Positions 36,885 to 49,290 of a stretch of 64,000 nucleotides of DNA are shown piece by piece (position 1 is the first letter of the stretch; each line of letters starts with the position of its first letter). The DNA is taken from assembly GCA_005406025.1 (NCBI GenBank), contig BGZK01000019.1, forward strand, positions 620,001 to 684,000. Direction: 5' to 3'. A program made the translations under genes and the position numbers. Source of the DNA: Eumeta japonica. Its lineage: Eukaryota > Arthropoda > Insecta > Lepidoptera > Psychidae. Under the pieces are notes generated by a model, which did no database searches, was not told the origin of the DNA, and was given only the letters and a program-made list of their open reading frames with translations.

Positions 36885-38030
36885 TTACAGCCAATAAGTA
36901 ATATTTATTTTTATAATCTTTGTATTTACACTCACTTGAATATGTTTTACATTTCTAATTTCAGAATGAAAAGGCAAAATATATCTCATATGACAAATGT
37001 AGCTGGATCCCACTGAATATCCGTCATAGCTAAGATCGCAATATCTATATTTAATCCCCATATATATTCAATGATTTACATTAGGTAGTCCAAAACATCT
37101 TTTTTTTTGTGAAAGAGAAAAAATCAGATCTAAGACTAAATTTTGTAAGTGTGACTATACCAACTCTAGCAAATTTCACTAACATATATTTGTGAAATAT
37201 ACATGAATGCAACAAAAAAAAACCAAAATCATAAATAAACTTAACGTGAAACTCAAAATAAAGATTTGGATATATTACATTCTTAAAACTATATTTACAC
37301 TACTTTATTACCAGTAGGAGACAATTTTTGTTTATTACTAGATATAGTTTATAATTATTTATAAATATTTGAAAATGCTACCTTTAAGTTATAAGTCTTG
37401 AGTCTGTACATACTCTTAAAGTTTAAGAGCTGATATCGCTTAACTTTATCATTTAAATTTATGTTTTTATCATGCTATCTTTCTACGTGAGACAGTTGAT
37501 CCAGCAACATTGTAAGACACTCTTGAATAATGATCGAATATTGCTGAAATCAAACTGGATGTCATAACTGATAAGGCCATTGGAGCAGCTGATGTACCAG
37601 AATTACAAATGAATGATATACATCTACACACACATATTGATATATATCATTCCCCTTGTAATTCTATAATATTGCAAGTAAAATAAAAACATTAGAGCTG
37701 ATATATATAGCTTTTTTGCTATTTTTTTAATGAATATTTCTCTCATCTAAACATCTAACCTAATAAGCTGAATGTCTGTGACAATTTGTACGTCCTCTGT
37801 TCACTCTCTTAATAGCCATCATTAGATTGCACCCTGATCAAGCCAAAGGTAAAAAACTAAAACATCAAAAAAACCTCAAATGAAATGAAATGTAAACATT
37901 TTTTTAAAGGTTGACATAATTTAGTACTATCCATGTAGTTTACTAACATTAGCCAAAATAAAAACCAACATTTGATATATAATAAGTAAACTATAAAACA
38001 CATAAATAAATGTTAATAAATAATATTGAC
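36885..38030. other. Mitoferrin intron 2, first part, no element recognised
   Basis: AT-rich. The stretch 37540-37620 reads in one plus frame as NIAEIKLDVITDKAIGAADV, protein-like but isolated and unsupported by splice sites or neighbours. Confidence 0.45.
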
Positions 38031-38116
38031 CTGAGGAGTCCTTCCTGCCGTATCATGTAGCTGAATGTCTCTGTGATTGTCCTGTTGTGGGCTATCCGAA
38101 GCGACTGCATTCTGGT
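38031..38116 (-). CDS. mfrn: Mitoferrin, exon 2
   Basis: Second coding exon, 86 nt. It is preceded by a TTTTGCAG acceptor and ends with CTCCTCAG before a GT donor (gtcaat, a weak donor context). Starting in phase 0 from exon 1 it reads TRMQSLRIAHNRTITETF then SYMIRQEGLL, and leaves two bases (AG) that combine with the first base of exon 3 to make Arg68. TRMQSL directly extends the PLDSVK signature of exon 1, as in all mitoferrins, and 'IRQEGLLRP' is the matrix-loop motif before helix 2. The stretch between TRMQSL and the loop is the usual variable part. It lies 5.06 kb downstream of exon 1. Confidence 0.93.
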
Positions 38117-39769
38117 CTGCAAAATAACAAAATATGTATTCATTTAAAGTTTTAATATTAATATACTAATTAGTGAATATTAAAAGAATATTAAACATAT
38201 AGAGTATTAAGACTAAAATAATAATATAGTTCAGTAGTACATATAGTACAATAATAATATAGTACAATAATATAGTAAAATGCATCACCTTCAAACTTGA
38301 AAGTGTTTTGTTTGATTCTGTCCACAAGCAAATTGCTAATGTATTTTCAGAACGAAGTTTCATATTACTCCTTACACTCAGACATTTGATGAATGAGGGT
38401 TAAGCCAAAAAATCTTAGGACTTCAATTACCATAACAGTTTTAGTATAATGTGTCCTACTTTAGTTACTGGAGACCGATCATTACTAATATTGAATGTAC
38501 TAATTAAGTTTATAGTTGCAATATATTTTTATAACAATTAATAAATAACTGTTTATTTGCATGCCTTTAAAAAAATAATTACACTTTCATTATAATTCCT
38601 CCCTTTATGTTTTTTATTTTTCATTTAATCACTCAAATATTGTTTTTATTTTCATTCTGCCTGATATTCAATCTATATAGTATAAGCTGTCCAAAATTGA
38701 TAAACTTTGATAGTTTTTGAGAAAATGCCGTGAAAGTTTATAGATTTATATATTTGTTTTCATGGAAAATGTTTTTATGCAATCTTGTCCCTGAAGTACT
38801 ACACTGCTTCTAAATTCTTTTACTAGCCTATATTTTATTTTAACATTAGCATTTTCCCTCGCTTCTCACAAATCAGAACCATGACCAAAAGTGGAATTGA
38901 AAATGAGACAGGCAGCAGAATTGAGGGCCAAGACCAGAACTGGAATTAAAAATGGGACCGATGTTCAAATTTCTGTTTCAACTATCAAGTGTGTGGGTCT
39001 CCGGAATTAGAATCAAGAGCATGGCCAAGTTGAAATCAGGAATAGTACCAGGACCGCAATCGAAAGTGGAAACAAGATTGAGAATAACAACAAAATCGTT
39101 CACTATAAAAGATGAAGGAAGACATTCAATGTTCACACATACACTAATACATAATATATAGTGATAGGTACTTTCTTTCAAGTGGGTGTTCTATGACACC
39201 TCTTGTTTTAATGAAGTCAAATTAAACTACTCGTTTCATGCTTTGGAGAGCATGTTAAGCCATCGGTCCCACACCCCCCTTGAAATAAGTACAGTGTAAG
39301 AGGATATGCTTTAGCAGTTCAGACAACAAATGATACAAATTCAAAAAAAAAAAAGAAACCAACAGCATGTCAGACCATGCTCACTGTGCGGTTCCGAAGC
39401 TGAAGCTACAAAGACATGCCCTATAGATGGAAAAAACTAAGTCGTTACACTTTTCTCCATGTTTCCTACACAGAATAGGTATAAGCACTTTATTCACCTA
39501 TAACTAGAGAAACAAGTAGGTTTATTAATTATTACTCTGAAATTAGTATGACTTAAAGTGCACCAGCAAGAAGCACATGTTGAGAAGTGCAGTCATTCAA
39601 AAATAACTCAAAAACAGTATATACTGTGATTTTCAAAACAATTTTTGTTGAAAATATTTATTAAGCGTTATCTTTGTATTTTTTTAATATTTTTTGAACA
39701 CACGGTTTAAAATAATATTCAATTAATCAAAAAAAAATTGCTCAGAAACTTTTAAAGTGTTTTTAAAAG

Positions 39770-40015
39770 AACTGATGAAATATGTGCCATACGTTGATGG
39801 TCACTGAAAAAAATTTTTTCAACTTCTGTTACATTTATAGAGTGCCCTCAAAAAATATTTATTTTTGTTATTTAACTACCAAACTCAGTAGAGGCTTATA
39901 CAAGACACCTATACTCCAAATTTCATCAATATAAATGTAGATGGATGGACAGACGGATGGACATGACGAAATTATAAAGGTTCTGTTTTTACCATTTTGG
40001 CTTGGAACCCTAAAA
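39770..40015 (+). mobile_element. Repeat tail, plus orientation
   Basis: Contains 'gccctcaaaaaatatttatttttgttat', 'gtagaggcttatacaagacac', 'ggacagacggatggacatgacgaaattataaaggttctg' and 'ggcttggaaccctaaaa'. An inverted copy lies at 46290-46520 on the other side of mitoferrin exon 1. Confidence 0.6.
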
Positions 40016-41075
40016 TCCAAATAAAACATTTTAATGTATTATAAGATGAATATTTATAAAAGGACCATTCATATAAAATGAAGTACAACTATTTACAAAA
40101 TTAAATATTAACGGTTTAGTGAAGAAATCTAATAATTAATATGAAATGCTTTTCAGAGCTCAGAGTATGATTTCCATTTTATTGGTTCTAAGTAAACTTA
40201 GAATGTTCTTGAAGCCTACATGTCCAGTTGTGCTCTTAACATGTTATAAATATGCAAAAAACCATTATTAAATAGGTACTAATGAAATTACCTTGCTTGT
40301 GAAGGCACATAAAAAAACTGCTTAAAAGTAAACAATTAATTTTATGATTACACCTATATATTAACTCGAATAAGTGTATTTGAAAGAAATTTGATAGATA
40401 ATACATCAATTCGATAAATAATTCCATTTCTGAAAAGAAAAGCCCAAATACAAATTTCCTTGACTAATTTCGATACTGACTGATCGCTGATCAAATTTTC
40501 ATTCACATTTCACCATTTATCTGTTAAATAAGATTTTAAATACCATTTTTCATGATCTAATTTATAAAGTAATGGTGTGCAAGTACACATTTCCAACTTA
40601 TGTTTTCCAATATTGAAGTGAAATTTTCAAAAACTCTGAAACACTTGTTCTTTATTTGATAAAAGAATCTAATTATTAATTTGCATGACTTCTCTAACTT
40701 CAAAATTAATAGTACTTCCATATTTCACCCCATCCTTACACCCTTTAGGGATGGAATTAGTAAAAAACTTTTCAGTTATTATCAATGTCGTTCTATAAAT
40801 ACAATGTAAAAATTTCAGCCTTTTAGGTCCACTGGGGTCTGGCTGTTAACAAATCAGTCAGTCAGGCCATGTGATTTTATATGTGTAAATAATATGTTAT
40901 CACATTATAGAATATTTTATGACATGGAGATAAATAGTTAGGAAAAAGGTCATGAAATTTTAATTGGAATGATTTTGTATACTTAGTATTATATTCAAAA
41001 TACAATGAATATGTTAAAATGTGTTGTCACGTATCAACCGTAACTGCGCGCAGGATTATACTAATGATAGTATGA

Positions 41076-41133
41076 TAGGGATAAGTTCGTCCTAGACAAA
41101 TTATAAAATTTGGCTAGCACGAACTTATCCCTA
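41076..41133. repeat. 58-bp near-perfect palindrome
   Basis: Each arm is 27 nt: TAGGGATAAGTTCGT, one mismatch, CTAG, one mismatch, CAAATT. The loop is ATAA, then the mirror AATTTG..CTAG..ACGAACTTATCCCTA. 25 of 27 pairs match. It lies in mitoferrin intron 1. Confidence 0.92.
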
Positions 41134-42008
41134 CATCATGTTACTTTTCGTTAAGTTTAAATAGAGATGTTTACACATCAATAAGTTACTCATTTAGATA
41201 TGCTGCCTGAATCAATTCAAAACAGAAAGAAAAAAACTTTATTCACACAAATTAAATAAGAAAGCAAACATAAAGATCCACAACATTTATTTTGCAAGTT
41301 TGATAAAGTTAAAGTTAAACAGAATAATATTATTAGAAAAATGGGTCACTAATAACAAAATTAATTTTAACAAATCTGAAGGAAATGTGAACAGATAAAC
41401 TAACATATTGGCAATTGATAGTGTGATAACAGATAACATGGTATTATAAATACTTAGTAATATGTTGCACAAAGTATCAAATATTTCCCTATTAATCAGG
41501 TTATTTCATAAGCATATTGTATAAATATATAATCTTTACATCAATACACATTCAATTTTATCACAATAAATGAATTCCTACTTTAGTGAAAATTTATTAC
41601 TTATGCTATATGATAATGTAAAAACCTAGAACGTTCAATTATAGATTAAACTTTTTGTTCTAATTTAGAGTTATATAAAAATCATTGCATTTTAGTACTT
41701 TCCTTTTACTTTTTTCGAAATTAAATAGAACAATTATGTATTTTATTTGTTATTAGGATTTTATAGTCATATAAGCGTTTTATAATTTTGATATGTTCAG
41801 TCAACAATTTATTTATCTACATGTCTTTGCAATGAAATTTAAACATACTTTTAACAAACAAATCAATAAAAAAATACTACACAATCAATGGAGAGAAATA
41901 AATAGCATTTCAACAATTAAAATTAAATTAACTCTCAGATCTGAAAACAATTAAAAATTTTCATTCTATTTAATAAAATGTAATAATTTTATAATAAAGC
42001 AACAGCAT

Positions 42009-42122
42009 ATTGCTACCTAATTCACTTATATGCATTCTCAACGATTATTTAGTTAGTTTTATTTATTGCTACCTAATTCACTTATATGCATTCTCAACAA
42101 TTATTTAGTTAGTTTTATTAGT
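42009..42122. repeat. 57-bp tandem duplication
   Basis: 'ttgctacctaattcactta ... ttatttagttagttttatta' occurs twice head to tail with one or two differences (period 57). Intronic, non-coding. Confidence 0.9.
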
Positions 42123-43175
42123 ATTTGAACTTACTGGCAAAGTGAATTAATAAATTACTTAAATGAACAAACAAAATTTAGTTATCAAATTTTAATATTT
42201 TGTTGTTACTATTTTATTTTCACATACATAATTCTTTCAGACTAATGAAAAATTAACTTAAGAATGTAGTATTTTTTTTTTCATATGCAATTTTTGTACA
42301 TAACTTTAATGTATTTATAATGTCTTTTGCAAATTATTTGTTCAGGTTATAAAAGGTTAATCTTAATCTATCAAGTTCCAGTAATATTAAATACAACCAT
42401 TAATACAAAGATTAAGCTTCTAATTTTGCCGCATCATCATGGCAATCAATTTGATTGCTATCATGCAAAATATGAAGAAAAAACAAGTCAAGGTCAAACA
42501 AATCTCCATGGTCACAAACAACTGCGTACACATCAACTACATCATAAATCAATATTATAGTATAGTAATTATAAATCTTTCTCATTGTCATATTTTTGGC
42601 AAATTAATAATTATATGTTTTTATATAAACATAACCTATATTCCAGATTTCAGATAAGATATTTTTGCATGTGTATGTACAAATGTATATGTATATGAAA
42701 TCCCTGGCTTTAAAAGACATTCAAATAAATTTCTAATTGATAATTAAAAGGATATGATTCTTGTTTAGAAATATTAAATACAGATCTTTGTTAGTGATTT
42801 AATCCACAAGTAAAAATTGGATACTCATTATTCAAACACAAATAAGCACCTACAAAATTTATATGATAACCTATTTTTTTATCAAATATATTTACAAATA
42901 ATTTACAAATATTCTGCTGGTAGAATAAAATGGTAAGTTTAACAGATGGGTACTCTACTTATTGGATATAATAAAAATGAAATTTTGATACAGCATCACT
43001 TGCACAACCGAAAGGAAATGATCAATTATAAAAGAAATCGGTGTAGAACCAGGCATTTACATAACTGCAAGAAACTTGGTGTCGTAACGAAACGTCAGTT
43101 TGATAGGTTAGGTCTTGTGAGTCTGATACCGATTTCACTAGAATTCATAGGTGGGTCACTTCACCTTTAGCTTAC

Positions 43176-43292
43176 CTTAACGGAGTCCAGCGGGTACATG
43201 AAGCAGTGCTCCATTACACCCGCGATGGCTCCGGCAGTCATGTGCGTCACGGGGTTCTGGGTCGGAAGGCTCTCATAGTCCTCAAAGTTCAT
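43176..43292 (-). CDS. mfrn: Mitoferrin, exon 1 (start codon)
   Basis: First coding exon of a mitoferrin, an SLC25 carrier of the inner mitochondrial membrane that brings iron into the matrix for haem and Fe-S cluster synthesis. The 39 codons run from ATG at 43292 to a GTAAGC donor after 43176. The N-terminus [11 protein letters not shown] closely resembles the insect mitoferrin start, which fixes the ATG. It is followed by [14 protein letters not shown], the first transmembrane helix, and PLDSVK (residues 34-39), the carrier signature Px[D/E]xx[K/R]. The exon ends in phase 0. It is far more GC-rich than its flanks. The remaining exons found are at 38031-38116, 14697-14827 and 12217-12273; residues after ~130 are outside the window. 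Identity rests on motif order and exact splice phasing, so it is firm. The choice between mitoferrin-1 and -2 orthology is not meaningful for insects. Confidence 0.95.
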
Positions 43293-44649
43293 AATACTCA
43301 CTCAATACTGACACTTACTCAAGAATAAACACTATCTCAATCGGAAAATATTATAATAAGCAACGTTTCACCTAATTTGCAATATCATTTTCACTGTTAT
43401 CGTATTATTCATAGAGAATTTGGATTCCAACCAACCAAAACCTTCACGAACGATGTCAAAACGCTAATGACACTAATGAAGTATTTGTACAAACTTCATG
43501 TTACATGAGGTGACATAGTTGCAAATTAACAAGCCTACATTTTTTAAATATCGATACAACAACATATCGATTATTACTATTTACTTACGATTAATTAGCT
43601 CTGAACAGCATTATCACAATTCTAAGAGATAGCTTTATATTTTTCATTTACAATTATTAGATTTAAGGGATTTGTATTATTATAGTAATAATTACAATAC
43701 TATAATGATAGATACCAATAAAATAATAAGTTTCTGAAAGTTTCACATTTCAAATTCAACTGAATTTTGAAAAAAGGCAATACTCGTATAAATCAGGAAA
43801 AAATTCTCAGCAAGTAATGACTCGATTGGGCTAAATTTTGAATATATTTAATTAACTAATAGTGAATTCTAGGAAAACAGATAAGAAGTATATCAGATCA
43901 TATGATGCCTAAAAAAGCGTTTTTCTTTTAATTACAACTTTTAATCATAATATAATTTTTACGCACTTATCAAACTACTTTTTTAAAACTTATCGGTTTT
44001 CCTGTAAGTCATGAGTTTTTGAATTTTAAAACAAGGTACACCATATAAAAAAAGGGAACCAGTTATTACCCAAAAAATAAGTTTAGTTATATGTTTTAAA
44101 GTTCATTTATTTTTTATTGCATATTTTATGTTTAATCAATTTAATCACTTAACACATATCAATAATTAATTCTTTGCCAAAGTCAAAATTAAAAAATTTA
44201 AAAATATCAATAATACTAAGCAAAATATTATCATAACATGCAAACAGTGCTAGTTAAATGAATAATAAAAATAAAAGCAGTTATCTGAAAAACAAATTCT
44301 TATAAATCATGCTGAAGCACATTTTGTCAGTATTCGTGACTATTTTCTAAAGTCGCACTAAAAAAATGAGTGCTTAAGTTACACTTCGAGCACCTGTATC
44401 TCTTATTGATTGTAACTCATTCCGAAACTCAAAGATATTTTCCCTTTTTAAGCCAGTTAAGCCATGAAATTTCTCATCTCACACACGACAATCGCTCATT
44501 TTATCAAGTAATGTAGAATCACATTCAATGACAAAGTTCGACATCATATTGGTTACCTCTAATGGTGAAATTGAAGTCTGATTAGAGTTAACTTTTATTA
44601 GTTCTAGAGCTTCACTATATAAACCTTTATTTATTAAATTACTCTAGAC

Positions 44650-45240
44650 AGCATCGATTTTCATCTGGAATATAAGCTCGCCGTTTGATTGCTTAAATCA
44701 AGAGTACTAGAACAAAGACAACAATATCCATAGCTAGAAATAGTTATTTTGATCGGAAGTTCAATATACTCTGTAGATATGATGTTTGCTTTAAACAAGG
44801 AATCATCTGAACTTGATTTAGGCAATATCATCTGCAACAAACTGGATTCCGTTTTTTTACTACTTCTTTAACAGTAGATTCGGATTTATCTTCAGAACAC
44901 GGTTCACTCGCACCAGAATCAATTTTCCTTTTTTTTTTTGTACAACTTCAAACAACAATTGCTACAGATATTATCACCAATAGAAAAATTATAATCAAAT
45001 GCGATAGAAAACTCATCAACATCTTGATCTGTTGATAAACGTTTAGGAGTATCAAAAAGTTTCTTTAATAATTTACAGAAAATGCAACGCAATACTTTTA
45101 CAGTGTTACATACATATACGTTTTCTCAGTGAGCATTAACACAATTGTACTTTGTGGCGTTAGCTATACGTGGTACGGCTAAACTCCTAGGTAGACGCTT
45201 CGATCGAGCGTTTCTATTTTTTGGTGGGAGAAACTTAACA
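44650..45240 (-). pseudogene. Decayed Cys-rich coding remnant
   Basis: Not identified. On the minus strand several protein-like segments survive between stops: RNARSKRLPRSLAVPRIANA; then VLRCIFCKLLKKLFDTPKRL, STDQDVDEFSIAFDYNFSIG and DNICSNCCLKLYKKKRKIDS; and after a frameshift and stop, ISSYGYCCLCSSTLDLSNQT. The paired Cys motifs (CxxC, CSNCC) could be a zinc-binding domain as found next to some transposon ORFs. At least one stop lies inside the first part and another after 'NPVCCR'. It is probably an old gene or transposon ORF. Confidence 0.4.
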
Positions 45241-45474
45241 AAGGCGAACAATTTATCTTATTATATACCTAATAGTTTTGTGTGAGACTAATAACAGCAA
45301 TTTCTTTTTTAAATTTTAAAAACTAAGGTCTTGGAAAAATGATTAATATTTATGGTTATATAAATAATCGAGTTTTATAAGAAACAACTATTTCCAGAAA
45401 TATTTGCCGAAATTATTTTAGTGATTATTAGTATAAAATATACGAGATTTGACTCGATTTTTTGTGTAATAAAA

Positions 45475-45966
45475 CGGTTTCTTTCGACAACGATTTCTCA
45501 CAAACGAATCAATCGATTTTGACCCGGTTTGCGGCAATCGACGTGTTTTTAATAGGTTAAGAGCTGATTAGATTTTGGAATTGATCGGTCAAACCATTTT
45601 AAAATTATTAAAAAAAAAACAATAAAAAAATTTTTTTTTCTTAGTTTTTTGAAAATTTCTCAAAATCTACCAGTCCAAATCGACCCAAACTTTCAGGTAA
45701 TCTAAGTTTGGTGAAACTCTTTGGAATGCCGTTTAGTGGGCTCGATTCGGTGAAGCTGTTTAAAAGTTATAAGAGGTTTACATACATCCACACATACACA
45801 CACACATCCACACAGCCATACTGACATCATCTCAGGAATGATCAGGGAAGCTTCCTAGAGCCTCAGAACGTCGAGATCTGATGAGAACTCGATTTTTGCA
45901 AAATGGGGTGAAACCAATAACTTCCCAAAAATTTTAGAAAATTTTCAATATTCTTAGCGGGAAGTT
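45475..45966. mobile_element. Left-truncated copy of the AACTTCCCGCTAA element
   Basis: Aligns by eye with 4690-5191 over its whole length ('cttttcgacaacgatttctc', 'gcggcaatcgacgtgttttt', 'gtcgagatctgatgagaa') and ends TTAGCGGGAAGTT. The left terminal repeat is missing. Same orientation as the copy 41 kb away. Confidence 0.8.
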
Positions 45967-46289
45967 AAAAATAATAAAAATCTTGGGAGCCTTTGAAACA
46001 AAAAAAAATCGCAATCGATCCTAAATTGACATAATATTCGCTGACTACATAAAAAAATACATACAAACGCACATAAAAATTCCCCCTTTCTGGAAGTTGA
46101 TTTCAAATATAAATAAAGTCATTATTTGAGCTAAAAGTAGCTTTTATTTTTTTTTACTCTAGCGTACTTTTTTGATTTAAAAAACTCAAGACACTACAGA
46201 AAAGTGAGTAAAGTTTGAAAAAAAAAATTAGTATACCAAAATTCTATCATGCTTAAAAATTGCAATTAAAATATAACTCTCTTTTTTGG

Positions 46290-46520
46290 GTTCCGAACCT
46301 TATACGGAAACCTTATAGTATCGTCATATCCGTTCCTTATGTCACAAGCATTTCAATCAAAAACTACAAAACGTATATTGATGAAATTTATAGTGTAAGT
46401 GTCTTGTATAAGACAGACTACTTAGTTTGGTAGATAAATAACAAAAATAAATATTTCTAGGGGGCATTCCATACATGTGACAGAAGCTGAAAAAATTTTT
46501 TTTCAGCAAACATCAACGTG
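46290..46520 (-). mobile_element. Repeat tail, minus orientation
   Basis: Reverse-complement relative of 39770-40015: 'gggttccgaaccttatacgg', 'ccttatagtatcgtcatatccg', 'gtcttgtataagacagacta', 'aacaaaaataaatatttctagggggcattcc'. It abuts the 3'-broken end of LINE copy 1 within about 90 bp. Confidence 0.55.
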
Positions 46521-46606
46521 ATATATTTCGACAGTTCTTTTAGAAACACTTTAAGGTTTTTAAACAATTTTTGTGATTAAGTTTTTAAAGAAGGAAGACA
46601 TGTATG

Positions 46607-49290
46607 CCATTGCTGTCCATAACACATTTTGTAAATAGTGCGCTTATTGCGCAGTGGATAATTTGCTTTTTCTACCAAGCATCGATCCGAGACACTCGGT
46701 AGAAAATTGCAATTTTTCTATCGCGCTCTATATGATCTTTGAAGTGAAGATTTCCATCGAGCGTAGTTCCTAGATATTTATAATTGAATTGCGACGAAAT
46801 GTTCGCGTTCATCATTCGAAGGTGGAACGTGTCTACGTCGACAATTTTTCAACTCCTACGCTTGCTATATTTGAATTGTATAGCGGATGATTTACCAGGG
46901 TTAACCTCGATCCTCCAGGTTCGGAACCATCGACCCAGCTCATCAATAACCCTCTGGAGGAGGAAACGAGTTGGTTTTTTTGCGTTTTGTCCGATAATAC
47001 AATTCGGTATCGTCCTCGAATAACGCGAGTTGGACGCCTGACGTCGGACGCGGAATGTCGTTTGTGTATGCGGAGTAGAGGAGGGGAGAGAGGGTAAAGC
47101 GTTGAGGAACTCCTACTCTGATGAGTCGTCTAATCGAGTGTGTGTGTTCGTGTCTAAAAACAAAATACTTATTACTGATGTAGCTATGGATAATATGAAT
47201 GAGGCGATCTGATATTTCAAGAGTGTGAACTTTGTAAATAAGACTCACGTGCCATATCCTATCGAAGGCTTTAGCTACATCGAAGAACACAGCTACGGTT
47301 TTTTGTTTAGATTTAAAGCCCTCCGTGATGTATTCGATTCGATGGAGGACTTGCTGGAGGGCATGAATGTACAGAACGGAAACCGAACTGTTCGTCTATG
47401 ATAAGGCCTTTCCCGAGGAGGTGATCGCTTAAGTGAGTTTTGACAAATTTTTCGAAGAGTTTACCTAGACCACTCAGGAAGCTGATTGGTCTGTAACTAT
47501 CAGGAAGATCGCAAGGTTTCCTTGGTTTATGAATTCCTACTACCTCCGTCTCCTTTCAGAGGGAAGGGATATAGCAATTTTTGAGATACACGTTAAAGAT
47601 AGCGACTAGTAAGCTCCATAGGGGCAAGGAAAAGAATTTAATAGCTGTATTGCGGATACCATCGAGGCACGGTACCTTTCTGGTTTTAAGAGATTTAATC
47701 AGCGTTTGAACTTCGCTGACAGAGACGGGAGGCAGATAGTCTTTAGGTTCGAGGGCGGCTTTGTACCAAACCTCTTCCTCGATGTGGTATATGAGTAAAA
47801 TGTCATGTGGAGGGGAAGCGTAAGAGCAATGAGATTCTATGCTCTCAGGCGCAAGCCAGACACTCCGTTATCTCCGCGTCGTCCAGGGCTACAGAATTGT
47901 TTGATCTTTTGAGAGGAGATATGGGGATGTATCCCTGTGATTTGAGCGCTTTGGTAACCTTCCAAAACGCTTAATTGTGGGCTTGATTTCCTCCATGAGA
48001 ACGCTCCAGTTCTCATTTCGGACCTCATGAATGAGAGCCTTCACTCGACGTTAGAGGGCTTGCGCTCTGAATCTATATTCTGCAGTAAAATATGCGCTCG
48101 CGTGGCGCCAAGTTGCGTTTTTTACTCTTATCAATTCGAGAACATCGGCAGAAAGCTTCCGGTTGTCCGAGGACGTCGGCACCTTCCGCACGCTGTTCTC
48201 GACCACTGCCCTGATGTAGTTGGTAAGAGCACCTGTAGCCGAGTTGAATTCGTCGATTGTATTAATGTCGTCGGGAATGCTATTCAGGGAGGGAGTGACG
48301 ATTTCTTCAAGCGCGGATGACACTATTCCAGTTTGTGATTTTTATGGTTGGATTGGGACTCCCACCTGCAGAAGGGCCTATCCTCAATTAGATCGGAAGG
48401 TGGTCTGAAACGAGACAGTAAAGTGTTTCGATACAGCTCACATTGAGCGTGACGCCTTTTATAATGGCGATGTCTATTGTGAAGGGTCTGTTAGAGAGAT
48501 TATCTGGGCAATGTTGACGTAGAGGGTACGATAATTTCCAAAAAGGATGACGGCTTCCCCTAGGGCGAAGAGGGTTTTGAGGTTGCTCCGGAGCAACTGT
48601 TTAGTGGCCGGAGGTAAACCGAGACTATGACAAATGTACCGTCGCCAGTCATGGCGAGTCTACAACTTGTAGCTTCCATATTAACAGGAGGTGGAATATC
48701 AATCGGGCAACAGTATGAGCGTTTGTAATAAATAGTGTGGTACCCTGTTTCCTAGCATACGTTCTGTCCGTTCGTAAATGTAAGTAACCTGCAATTGTGC
48801 AAGCCCTAGGCCTGTGAGATTTTAAAAAGGTTTTTTGAACTAAATGTACGTCTATTCCGTATTCCGCCATGTATGTCTTAAGTCCGAAATATTTTTATTT
48901 AATCCGTTCGTGTTAAATGACAAAAGTGAGATATTATGAGGTTTGTGGCATCCAGTTGAGAGAGTAGCAATGCCCACGGGTGAGGCCATAAAATTGACTC
49001 TAATCTTACCAACAGGTGATGATATTTGACGAAGACATTTAATTTGTCCTTCGCGTTCCTACATAAACGTAAATCGTGGGCGAACTCGGGAGATCTCTGA
49101 GCTCATGATCGTTCGGAGGACGGTCATAACTGTTTTGATTTTCTCTCCGAACGATGCTGCTAAAGATGAAGGCGGTGGAGGAGGGCCACGACGGATGGCC
49201 TTTCTCGGTGACTCAGCAGCCCTCGGAGGCTTATTTTTCTCCCATGGGTTAGTGGAGGGTATGGGATTAGATTGTACGCCATAAAAATGC
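46607..49290 (-). mobile_element. Degraded jockey-like LINE, copy 1
   Basis: Minus-strand non-LTR retrotransposon. In order from its 5' side: end of ORF1 (49059-49290; STNPWEKNKPPRAAESPRKA, then FGEKIKTVMTVLRTI); start of ORF2 endonuclease (about 48930-48650; LLSFNTNGL, MAEYGIDVHLVQKTFLKSHR, CTIAGYLHLRTDRTYARK); linker (48051-48323; DEFNSATGALTNYIRAVVEN); reverse transcriptase (46943-47290; FFDVAKAFDRIWHVSLIYK, TLSPLLYSAYTNDIPRP, LFEDDTELYY). The catalytic FADD box is FEDD and 'GVPQGS' is GVPQRF, and many stops occur, so it is dead. The 3' end is missing: homology with the copy at 58850-60305 stops near 46607. ORF1 is cut at its N-terminal side next to a tandem repeat. Confidence 0.88.

Noticed and set aside
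37540..37620. Protein-like segment NIAEIKLDVITDKAIGAADV
   Set aside because: Bounded by stops, no splice sites, no known family; could be an old pseudogene fragment but cannot be supported.
42009..42122. 57-bp tandem duplication considered as a minisatellite or array
   Set aside because: Only two units, intronic; listed as a simple repeat, with no sign of function.
48027..48408. Plus-strand frames of 62-97 codons
   Set aside because: Antisense shadows of the LINE ORF2 on the minus strand.
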